DNA of 64,000 nucleotides from Glandiceps talaboti. Lineage: Eukaryota; Hemichordata; Enteropneusta; Spengelidae. Each line of letters begins with the position of its first letter. Position 1 is the first letter of the stretch. The notes under the pieces were generated by a model. It made no database searches. It was not told the DNA's origin and saw only the letters and a program-made list of their open reading frames with translations. Shown one piece after another: positions 57,262-62,410 of the stretch. The stretch lies in assembly GCF_964340395.1 (NCBI RefSeq), contig NC_135567.1, positions 10,498,984 through 10,562,983 of the forward strand. Reading direction: 5' to 3'. The translations under genes and the position numbers were made by a program.

Positions 57262-60200
57262 ATGTGTGTGTGTGCATGCTTGGATGAATGCATGGTGGGT
57301 GGACAGTGTAATAGAGATTTGTTTAGTAACCTATCAATTATTGTGGTTTGTTTATTCTCCCAGTGGTTTGGTAACCAAGTAACTATTGCTATTTGTTTAT
57401 TCTCCCAGTGGTTTGGTAACCAAGTAACTATTGTTATTTGTTTATTCTCCCATTGGTTTGGTAACCAAGTAACTATTGTTATTTGTTTATTCTCCCAGTG
57501 GTTTGGTAACCTAGTAACTATTGTTATTTGTTTATTCTCCCAGTGGTTTGGTAACCTAGTAACTATTGTTATTTGTTTATTCTCCCAGTGGTTTGGTAAC
57601 CTAGTAACTATTGTTATTTGTTCATTCTCCCAGTGGTTTGGTAACCTAGTAACTATTGTTATTTGTTTATTCTCCCAGTGGTTTGGTAACCAAGTAACTA
57701 TTGTTATTTGTTTATTCTCCCAGTGGTTTGGTAACCAAGTAACTATTGTTATTTGTTTATTCTCCCAGTGGTTTGGTAACCTAGTAACTATTGTTATTTG
57801 TTCATTCTCCCAGTGGTTTGGTAACCTAGTAACTATTGTTATTTGTTTATTCTCCCAGTGGTTTGGTAACCTAGTAACAATGGAATGGTGGAATGATCTA
57901 TGGCTAAATGAAGGTTTTGCCAGTTTTGTGGAATATATTGGAGTTGATTTTATCAAACCAGAATGGCAGATGGTAAGTCAAAGTGTACCAAACTTTCCCG
58001 GATATAGACAAAAATACTTCTGATGTGGCATAAGATAGGCCATAGATGCCGCAATAGGGAACTTGCTAACCTGCCATCTTGAATGTTGCACCATAGGAAA
58101 TATCAGTATTGTAAACAATATTCAATTGTTGCAATTTTTGTAACCACAACTAATCAACTCATGGTCATCCTGACTATTGTAGGAGGTTTATCCTATTAAT
58201 AGCTCCAAATTAGTTACTATGGAAACGACAGATAATCCCATAGTCCTTTGCGTCTGAGCATGCTCAGTCTAGATTGCAAGCTCCCTATCCTAGTGTGAAT
58301 GAATTAGCACTAGCCCTGTTACCATGTAGCCGTCTTATTTCAGACAATCCTATCACTGAGTGTGTGTTGTGTCGTAAATGCACACTCACACATTGAGCAA
58401 CATTAAGGGGAATTCAGGAAACCTCATCAGTGCCTTTAATAAGGGGTCCATTAGTTTTATGGGGAATTCTGGAGACCTTCCCATCTAAATTTTCATAAAA
58501 TGTATACATTCTGAAATCCTTGCATATTTTTCAATATGTTTACGGTTTATTTTTATTTTTTAATTCCACACTAATGGACTTAAATAATATTGTCAAAAAA
58601 TAAGGTACCCTCTACAATGTTTCATTCATGCATTACCAAGATTATTTTTACCAGACTACCTTTCTGGTGCACATAAGACCGTTTCTTTTTTTACCATTTT
58701 TACCCAAACTTTTCTGATGGTTTAATTTTCAGATGGATCAATTTCTATACTTGACATTACAAAGAGCTTTGGCACTTGATGCCTTAAGTACCTCCCATCC
58801 TATCTTAGTGCCTGTGTATAATCCAGACGAGATCAACGAACTCTTTGATAGCATTTCCTATGACAAGGTAAGAATATATCAAACACATATCCGGGGCTCA
58901 AAATTAACTTCTATGGAAGTCCCAGTAGGCTACCAATAATTAGTAGCCCAAGGATGCTGACCAGTAGTCCTATATTCCTGAACTGAAAACAGAGTTACTC
59001 TACTGGAATTGTGTTTCTTATTAAGTTTCATGGTAAATCTTCCATCCTTTAAATCATTGTATAATCAATGGTACATTGCAGCCTGAGTGGGCTACCAGCT
59101 GCATATTATGGTAGTCCCATGACAAGAATTGGTAGTCTGTTGACACAGGACTACTGTTAATTTCAAGCCCTGATATTATGAGATCATCAATTCTGAAGCT
59201 TTATTAGCGTGAATGCACTTGGAAATAAAGTCTTTCAACTTTACGGTACTTTCATATATCATATCATATCATATAATATCATATCATATATCCCAGGGTG
59301 CCTCTAATAATGTACCCACGAGTTTTTGTTCTACTAGGGAGCCTCATCAATAATAAGGTAATCAATTGTTGTTCTTCTAGGGAGCCTCAATAATCCGAAT
59401 GTTGGAGGAATTCCTGACGAGAGATGTATTTATGAAAGGTATAACAGATTATCTTCAGACCCATGAGTATGGTAATGCCGAGACAGATGATTTGTGGGAG
59501 GCACTAACCAAGGTAAGTGTGGTAATGCCGAGACAGATGATTTGTGGGAGGCACTAACCAAGGTAAGTATGGTAATGCCGAGACAGATGATTTGTGGGAG
59601 GCACTAACCAAGGTAAGTGTGGTAATGCCGAGACAGATGATTTGTGGGAGGCACTAACCAAGGTAAGTATGGTAATGCCGAGACAGATGATTTGTGGGAG
59701 GCACTAACCAAGGTAAGTATGGTAATGCTGAGACAGATGATTTGTGGGAGGCACTAACCAAGGTAAGTATGGTAATGCTGAGACAGATGATTTGTGGGAG
59801 GCACTAACCAAGGTAAGTATGGTAATGCTGAGACAGATGATTTGTGGGAGGCACTAACCAAGGTAAGTGTGGTAATGCTGAGACAGATGATTTGTGGGAG
59901 GCACTAACCAAGGTAAGTGTGGTAATGCTGAGACAGATGATTTGTGGGAGGCACTAACCAAGGTAAGTGTGGTAATGCCGAGACAGATGATTTGTGGGAG
60001 GCACTAACCAAGGTAAGTGTGGTAATGCCGAGACAGATGATTTGTGGGAGGCACTAACCAAGGTAAGTGTGGTAATGCCGAGACAGATGATTTGTGGGAG
60101 GCACTAACCAAGGTAAGTGTGGTAATGCTGAGACAGATGATTTGTGGGAGGCACTAACCAAGGTAAGTATGGTAATGCCGAGACAGATGATTTGTGGGAG

Positions 60201-62342
60201 GCACTAACCAAGGTAAGTGTGGTAATGCTGAGACAGATGATTTGTGGGAGGCACTAACCAAGGTAAGTATGGTAATGCTGAGACAGATGATTTGTGGGAG
60301 GCACTAACCAAGGTAAGTGTGGTAATGCCGAGACAGATGATTTGTGGGAGGCACTAACCAAGGTAAGTGTGGTAATGCCGAGACAGATGATTTGTGGGAG
60401 GCACTAACCAAGGTAAGTGTGGTAATGCCGAGACAGATGATTTGTGGGAGGCACTAACCAAGGTAAGTATGGTAATGCCGAGACAGATGATTTGTGGGAG
60501 GCACTAACCAAGGTAAGTGTGGTAATGCCGAGACAGATGATTTGTGGGAGGCACTAACCAAGGTAAGTATGGTAATGCCGAGACAGATGATTTGTGGGAG
60601 GCACTAACCAAGGTAAGTATGGTAATGCCGAGACAGATGATTTGTGGGAGGCACTAACCAAGGTAAGTATGGTAATGCCGAGACAGATGATTTGTGGGAG
60701 GCACTAACCAAGGTAAGTATGGTAATGCCGAGACAGATGATTTGTGGGAGGCACTAACCAAGGTAAGTGTGGTAATGCCGAGACAGATGATTTGTGGGAG
60801 GCACTAACCAAGGTAAGTGTGGTAATGCCGAGACAGATGATTTGTGGGAGGCACTAACCAAGGTAAGTGTGGTAATGCCGAGACAGATGATTTGTGGGAG
60901 GCACTAACCAAGGTAAGTGTGGTAATGCCGAGACAGATGATTTGTGGGAGGCACTAACCAAGGTAAGTATGGTAATGCCGAGACAGATGATTTGTGGGAG
61001 GCACTAACCAAGGTAAGTGTGGTAATGCCGAGACAGATGATTTGTGGGAGGCACTAACCAAGGTAAGTATGGTAATGCCGAGACAGATGATTTGTGGGAG
61101 GCACTAACCAAGGTAAGTATGGTAATGCCGAGACAGATGATTTGTGGGAGGCACTAACCAAGGTAAGTATGGTAATGCCGAGACAGATGATTTGTGGGAG
61201 GCACTAACCAAGGTAAGTATGGTAATGCCGAGACAGATGATTTGTGGGAGGCACTAACCAAGGTAAGTATGGTAATGCCGAGACAGATGATTTGTGGGAG
61301 GCACTAACCAAGGTAAGTGTGGTAATGCTGAGACGGATGATTTGTGGGAGGCACTAACCAAGGTAAGTGTGGTAATGCTGAGACGGATGATTTGTGGGAG
61401 GCACTAACCAAGGTAAGTGTGGTAATGCTGAGACGGATGATTTGTGGGAGGCACTAACCAAGGTAAGTGTGGTAATGCCGAGACAGATGATTTGTGGGAG
61501 GCACTAACCAAGGTAAGTGTGGTAATGCCGAGACGGATGATTTGTGGGAGGCACTAACCAAGGTAAGTGTGGTAATGCCGAGACAGATGATTTGTGGGAG
61601 GCACTAACCAAGGTAAGTGTGGTAATGCCGAGACAGATGATTTGTGGGAGGCACTAACCAAGGTAAGTGTGGTAATGCTGAGACAGATGATTTGTGGGAG
61701 GCACTAACAAAGGTAAGTGTGGTAATGCCGAGACAGATGATTTGTGGGAGGCACTAACCAAGGTAAGTGTGTTAACACCATGACAGATCGATGATCTGTG
61801 CGTAGTACGAACCAAGGTTCGTGTGGTAATGACATGATGTGATTTGTGGGCAGTACTAACCAAGGTTCATGTGGTAACGCCATGACAGACAATTTGTGGG
61901 TGGCACTAACCAAAGTAAGTATCTCCAACCCCACCCCCAAAACTAAAAATTTTATTTCCTACATTGAACTGTTGATCTCACCATAAAAGTTTATTCAGGT
62001 TTGGTACAATACCCATAAAGTTAATTCAGTTTTAGTACAATACCCTTAAAGTTAATTCAGTTTTAGTACAATACCCATAAAGTTAATTCAGTTTTAGTAC
62101 AATACCCATAAAGTTAATTCAGTTTTAGTACAATACCATTGGCTCAATCTTTTTTCTTGATAATAGGCTGATAAAGAAAATGGCGGCTCAACTAACGTGA
62201 AAGAAATTATGGACACATGGACCTTACAGATGGGATATCCCTTTGTTACATTAGCACGGGATGGCAACAAAGTAACTGCTACACAACAACGTTTTCTGAT
62301 CAACCCTACCAGTCAATATTCAGATGATGAATCACCCTTTAA
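28995..62342 (+). CDS. M1 zinc aminopeptidase, LNPEP/ERAP/APN-like (8 exons visible; 3' end outside)
   Basis: Exons 28995-29686, 54343-54619, 55145-55265, 56551-56705, 57859-57972, 58733-58867, 59381-59512 and 62167-62342 chain in phase to 600 residues. Type II layout: an acidic cytosolic tail (1-70), one membrane helix (72-93), then the ectodomain. Family marks: [23 protein letters not shown] (exon 2); the GAMEN exopeptidase motif at 374-378; HELAH 410-414 with Glu433, making HExxH-X18-E; and catalytic Tyr496 in ISYDKG. The family removes N-terminal residues from peptides. [14 protein letters not shown] fits LNPEP/ERAP/APN and not TRHDE. M1 ectoenzymes are near 950-1000 residues, so the C-terminal domain lies beyond the window. 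Several exon ends are embedded in minisatellites made of their own splice junctions (see findings). An in-frame ATG at 28923 would add 24 hydrophobic residues; I prefer 28995 (A at -3, G at +4). Confidence 0.92.
29687..30239. other. Start of the ~24.7-kb aminopeptidase intron 1, nothing recognised
   Basis: Unique-looking intron sequence with no exon or repeat that I can support. Confidence 0.5.
30240..30345. repeat. Two diverged units related to the 69-bp satellite
   Basis: AGTAACACTAAAGTAAAGCA, TGCTACACTCGTTTATAGCA and a second AGTAACACTGAAGTAAAGCA copy match the plan of the array at 35846-37826. Confidence 0.75.
30345..30705. mobile_element. TIR element family D, copy 3
   Basis: Shares CGTATTTGAGAAAAAATAGT, GGAAACTGACATCAACTTT and TATTCTAAAATTTGAGTGTA with 6652-7636 and 14531-14890. 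Confidence 0.7.
31140..31760. mobile_element. Cluster of three family C copies, one inverted
   Basis: 31160-31275 is inverted (ATTGGGTATTTATTTTGGAT); 31295-31500 is direct; 31560-31755 is a third. The last contains a tight palindrome around CCATGATAAAATT...CATTTTATCATGG. Confidence 0.6.
31925..32050. mobile_element. MITE family G, copy 1
   Basis: Palindromic element: ATTCCCCAATATTTTTTTCC... with a central CTTAGG...CCTTAGG pair and ...AGTATTTTCTAGCTGACTGG. Two better copies lie at 38510-38660 and 48795-48945. Confidence 0.65.
32341..32435 (-). repeat. Dispersed repeat fragment, second copy of 16950-17100
   Basis: Minus strand GCGGTGATCACTCGGAACAA then GATAGAGGTAAATAAAACAT. One or two short indels relative to the first copy break the open frame seen there. 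Confidence 0.6.
32645..33050. repeat. ~97-bp minisatellite, locus 1 (about 4 copies)
   Basis: Unit TAGTAAGAGATAGGGGAACA, then CCAAATTTTGGTG..., then AAATTGTGTGTGTCAGTGG. The same unit forms a second array at 49069-49690, 16 kb away in the same intron. Confidence 0.92.
33051..33437. other. Intron stretch, nothing recognised
   Basis: No repeat or exon supported. Confidence 0.5.
33438..33665 (-). mobile_element. LINE-like 3' tail, minus strand
   Basis: Begins TGAAATTGAAATTGAATTTA followed by AAATTTATTCCACC, the reverse complement of a typical LINE 3' terminus (AATAAATTT then TTCAAT repeats). Short, without coding capacity. Confidence 0.5.
33736..35335. repeat. 59-bp minisatellite (about 27 copies)
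   Basis: Unit ACTGTAGCCTACCTGTAGAC, TTGAAGGACTAACACTACTA, CACTATTTCAGCTATCCTA. Each unit holds GGACTAAC (branch-point-like) ~21 nt before TATTTCAG (acceptor-like). Confidence 0.97.
35380..35845. repeat. Degenerate GGCTAGCATTGGGTTA repeats, then plain intron
   Basis: 35395-35570 has about six degenerate ~27-bp units (GGCTAGCATTGGGTTAGCAT type). The rest is unremarkable. Confidence 0.6.
35846..37826. repeat. 69-bp minisatellite (about 29 copies)
   Basis: Unit TATGTACCACAATCGTTTAT, AGCATCCATATCAAGTACAA, CCCATAACACCAAAGTAAAG, TGTTTTCTG. 69 is 3x23, so open frames of up to 500 codons run on the minus strand (23-residue repeat [19 protein letters not shown] plus four residues). These are judged by-products of periodicity. 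Confidence 0.97.
37823..38065. repeat. Inverted end of the 69-bp satellite
   Basis: ATCAAGTGTAAAAGTATACT (37827) and its reverse complement (ending ~37931) flank ~50 bp. Beyond them two diverged units continue in the opposite orientation (GAGTGTAGTACATAGAGAAA, AGTGCTTTACTTCAGTGTTA). Confidence 0.8.
38510..38660. mobile_element. MITE family G, copy 2
   Basis: TATTATTCCCAATGTTTCTT ... GTGACCTAAGGGGCC ... GGCCCCTTATGTTATG ... ATATTGGAGAATGATA. Palindromic, no coding. Confidence 0.7.
38990..40085. repeat. Highly degenerate ~150-170-bp tandem repeat (about 7 units)
   Basis: GTCTAAA...GTTGACAAAAAAATC...CACAAATTCTTGTTC...AATTTTAGAC blocks recur in the same order through the stretch. An old array that has lost homogeneity, unlike its neighbours. 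Confidence 0.65.
40086..40703. other. AT-rich intron, nothing recognised
   Basis: Contains only a short G-rich GGTGGGTGGGGTGGGGGCAG at ~40640. Confidence 0.5.
40704..42697. repeat. 68-bp minisatellite (about 29 copies, two subfamilies)
   Basis: Unit GGTACTGAGAATAAGTCAAC, CTTCTTGTTCTATTTTGACC, CTCTAGCATGAGGTAAAATG, CTATTACA. From ~41850 units change to TGATATTGCTGCA, and from ~42185 lose AGCAT. Each contains ACAG|GTACTG or GCAG|GTACTG. Confidence 0.97.
42955..43320. repeat. Dispersed repeat with GGTCTAAAATGGGGTC motifs
   Basis: Three to four degenerate repeats of the motif; reverse-oriented relatives at 10180-10560. Ends in a GGGGTGGGGGTGGGGG tract. Confidence 0.6.
43337..44051. repeat. 44-bp minisatellite (about 16 copies)
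   Basis: Unit GGGACATTACAGCTAAAATG, ATGTAGGCTTGGTGTTTCAC, TCAT. Highly homogeneous; a few T/C variants. Confidence 0.97.
44052..44890. other. Intron stretch with a GACGTTTCGAA motif
   Basis: 44570-44610 carries GACGTTTCGAATAAATATTC followed by TTTTTCAAAGG. No exon. Confidence 0.4.
44915..45105. repeat. ~48-bp degenerate repeat GGCCCTAGATGGTTAATACA (about 4 copies)
   Basis: Recurrent AGGCCCTAGATGGTTAATAC and TTTACTGGTT segments. Confidence 0.8.
45115..45356. mobile_element. Family C copy joined to a family D end
   Basis: 45115-45296 is a good family C copy; CTACCTATTCTAAAATTGAG followed by TGTAATCGGAACCACAC and TATTAGGCC is the family D terminus. The junction suggests C inserted in or beside D. 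Confidence 0.6.
45753..47245. mobile_element. TIR element family H, split by a nested element
   Basis: The left part is 45753-45828 and the right part 47090-47245. Joined across the insert they match the uninterrupted copy at 58890-59172 (inverted). Confidence 0.75.
45829..47089. mobile_element. Nested 1,261-bp TIR element with 5-bp target duplication
   Basis: Ends CAGGGTTCGCACG and CGTGTACGAACCCTG-like (GTACGAACCCTG) are inverted and flanked by ACAGA at 45824-45828 and 47090-47094. Sub-terminal CCTGGAAAACCCTGGAA repeats at both sides are oriented outward. No transposase is recognised; probably non-autonomous. Confidence 0.8.
47505..47880. repeat. ~182-bp tandem duplication (2 copies, third fragment at 48340-48430)
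   Basis: AACCCAAGATGATCATTGTA followed by CATGTGCAAATACGAGAGAT repeats at ~182-bp spacing. Confidence 0.88.
48795..48945. mobile_element. MITE family G, copy 3 (best preserved)
   Basis: ATTCTCCAATATTTTTCTTC ATTCAGCG... and ...CAGCTGAATGAAGAAAATAT pair as ~35-bp TIRs; the centre has GTGACCTAAGGGG and CCTTAGGTCATGAG. Confidence 0.78.
49069..49690. repeat. ~97-bp minisatellite, locus 2 (about 6 copies)
   Basis: Same unit as 32645-33050 (GAGATAGGGGAACACCAAAT ... TTGGCTTAGAGGGCACACT), with occasional GACCCAC insertion variants. Confidence 0.95.
50030..50105. mobile_element. MITE family A, right-end fragment
   Basis: ACAATGTTAGTTAGTTTTTT then GTCCAGCCAGGC and a TTGTTGTAG end match the right TIR of 14048-14518. 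Confidence 0.55.
50185..50462 (+). mobile_element. tRNA-derived SINE
   Basis: The head has A box TGGCCAAGTGG (50195-50205) and B box GGGTTCGAATA (50254-50264), plus an extra GGGTTTGAACC just before. The body carries GGTTTTCCCCAGTTCTCCGG then TTTCCTCC, resembling the conserved central domain (Nin-DC type) of many metazoan SINEs. The tail is (ATT)n. The Ser/Leu-type A box suggests the parental tRNA. Confidence 0.85.
50495..51085. mobile_element. Long-TIR foldback element
   Basis: TTTTCATACCAATTATGTTA (50510) pairs with TAACATAATTGGTATGAAAA (~51050). An inner inverted pair, GAATGTGTGAGTGCAAGTGTGG-like near 50643 and CCACACTTGAACTCACATGG near 50786, makes it a palindrome within a palindrome. Confidence 0.75.
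51219..51475. mobile_element. MITE family F, copy 1
   Basis: Ends ATAGGGAACTTGCAAACCC and GGATTGCAAGTTCCCTAT are inverted; a diverged full-length copy is at 58052-58292. Confidence 0.8.
51560..52319. other. Intron stretch, nothing recognised
   Basis: No exon or clear repeat supported. Confidence 0.5.
52320..52990. repeat. Degenerate ~200-bp tandem repeat (about 3-4 units)
   Basis: AACAAGTTTCAGAT(T/C)TG, GGCCTGTGTGTAC, GACCACA(G/T)CTGTGCA and ATTGA(T/C)ATCAA(C/T)AACAA recur in order. Confidence 0.65.
52991..53990. other. Intron stretch, one LINE/PLE-like patch
   Basis: 53085-53180 (GGTCCAGTCTAATTTTAAAG ... TGCTCCAATGAAATAGGATT) resembles a common dispersed repeat but is too short to classify. 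A (GTACAT)n palindromic patch is at ~53205. Confidence 0.35.
53991..54257. mobile_element. TIR element ~85 bp upstream of aminopeptidase exon 2
   Basis: CAGGGGAGAACAAAT at the left and ATTTGTTCACCCCTG at the right are inverted; inner CACTGGTCC repeats lie on both sides. It ends 85 bp before the exon 2 acceptor. Confidence 0.75.
54343..54619 (+). CDS. Aminopeptidase exon 2
   Basis: Acceptor TTATCTTTCAG, donor AAAG|GTGAGT. Encodes [20 protein letters not shown] and then [13 protein letters not shown], both strong M1 signatures. The split AG|A codon gives Arg. Confidence 0.93.
55145..55265 (+). CDS. Aminopeptidase exon 3 (donor embedded in 42-bp array)
   Basis: Acceptor TTGTAG; ends [11 protein letters not shown] then G|GTAGGT. 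The last ~36 bp of the exon plus its donor form the unit of the array that follows. Confidence 0.9.
55229..56515. repeat. 42-bp minisatellite made of the exon 3 end and its donor (about 30 copies)
   Basis: Unit GTAAGTACTTCTTCAATGTT followed by CCATACCCTCTACCAAAACA and AG. Each copy recreates CAAG|GTAAGT. The first five copies stay in frame with exon 3 until a TAA at ~55472. An inner ~460-bp block is itself duplicated. Ends at a poly-C tract at 56463. Confidence 0.95.
56551..56705 (+). CDS. Aminopeptidase exon 4 (GAMEN and HExxH)
   Basis: Acceptor GTCTTCTAG, donor CATCAG|GTAATG. Encodes [20 protein letters not shown] through VIAHELAHQ. Holds the exopeptidase motif and two of three zinc ligands plus the general base Glu411. 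Confidence 0.94.
56770..57300. repeat. CATC/CATA/GT microsatellites in intron 4
   Basis: CCAT/CATC-rich to 56905, (CATA)n 56955-57150, then (TG)n 57200-57260, with a short palindrome ACATGTCATGTAATTTACAT at ~57162. Confidence 0.95.
57319..57881. repeat. 45-bp minisatellite made of the exon 5 acceptor and start (12 copies)
   Basis: Unit starts TGGTTTGGTAACC and ends TTTGTTTATTCTCCCAG. Exon-like starts fall exactly every 45 bp from 57364 to the true one at 57859. All units are in frame and stop-free (WFGN(L/Q)[10 protein letters not shown]). Eleven of twelve starts are preceded by CAG; the one at 57454 has CAT. Confidence 0.96.
57859..57972 (+). CDS. Aminopeptidase exon 5 (third zinc ligand)
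   Basis: Acceptor TTCTCCCAG, donor CAGATG|GTAAGT. Encodes [20 protein letters not shown], then [11 protein letters not shown]. Glu433 is the distal zinc ligand. This last array copy is the only one that continues into the conserved MEWWNDLW. Confidence 0.93.
58052..58292. mobile_element. MITE family F, copy 2 (in aminopeptidase intron 5)
   Basis: Ends AATAGGGAACTTGCTAACC and GATTGCAAGCTCCCTAT are inverted. Homologous to 51219-51475 (shared TCCCATAGTCCTTTG, GAGCATGCTCAGT). Confidence 0.75.
58733..58867 (+). CDS. Aminopeptidase exon 6
   Basis: Acceptor AATTTTCAG, donor GACAAG|GTAAGA. Encodes [15 protein letters not shown] and [12 protein letters not shown], with the transition-state Tyr496. 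Confidence 0.92.
58890..59172. mobile_element. TIR element family H, uninterrupted copy
   Basis: Left GGGGCTCAAAATTAACTT and right GTTAATTTCAAGCCCTGA are inverted. The interior shares ACAGGACTACTG, GACTACCA and GGTAGCC-type motifs with the split copy at 45753-47245. Confidence 0.7.
59285..59400. repeat. Triplicated exon 7 acceptor region (~42-bp unit)
   Basis: CAG|GGTGCCTCTAATAATG, CTAG|GGAGCCTCATCAATAA and the true CTAG|GGAGCCTCAATAATCC follow one another, each preceded by a pyrimidine-rich TTGTTCT stretch. The upstream copy at 59338 meets a TAA if used. Confidence 0.75.
59381..59512 (+). CDS. Aminopeptidase exon 7 (donor embedded in 50-bp array)
   Basis: Acceptor TTCTTCTAG, donor AAG|GTAAGT. 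Encodes [20 protein letters not shown], then [20 protein letters not shown]. The last 42 nt plus the donor are the unit of the following array. Confidence 0.92.
59471..61920. repeat. 50-bp minisatellite made of the exon 7 end and its donor (~46 copies plus 3 degenerate)
   Basis: Unit GGTAATGCCGAGACAGATGA followed by TTTGTGGGAGGCACTAACCA and AGGTAAGTGT. Perfectly periodic from 59471 to 61770; the last three copies to ~61920 are degenerate. Variants: CCG/CTG, GTGT/GTAT, ACAG/ACGG. 50 is not a multiple of 3, so reading into copy 2 stops at its CACTAA. Confidence 0.97.
61975..62140. repeat. ~31-bp repeat in intron 7 (about 5 copies)
   Basis: Unit TACCCATAAAGTTAATTCAG followed by TTTTAGTACAA, just upstream of the exon 8 acceptor. 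Confidence 0.85.
62167..62342 (+). CDS. Aminopeptidase exon 8 (last in window)
   Basis: Acceptor TTGATAATAG, donor TTTAA|GTAAGT. Encodes [20 protein letters not shown], a standard M1 block, then [19 protein letters not shown]. The next exon lies beyond 64000. Confidence 0.9.
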
Positions 62343-62410
62343 GTAAGTATAGAGAAGTAATGGTCTTTATGGTCCAGATATGGGTTTTGTGGAGCAAGGT
62401 TGTGCAAAGG

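Noticed and set aside
59471-61920. Possible CRISPR array (regular short repeats)
   Set aside because: Units are contiguous with no unique spacers, and the unit is exon plus donor of a eukaryotic gene.
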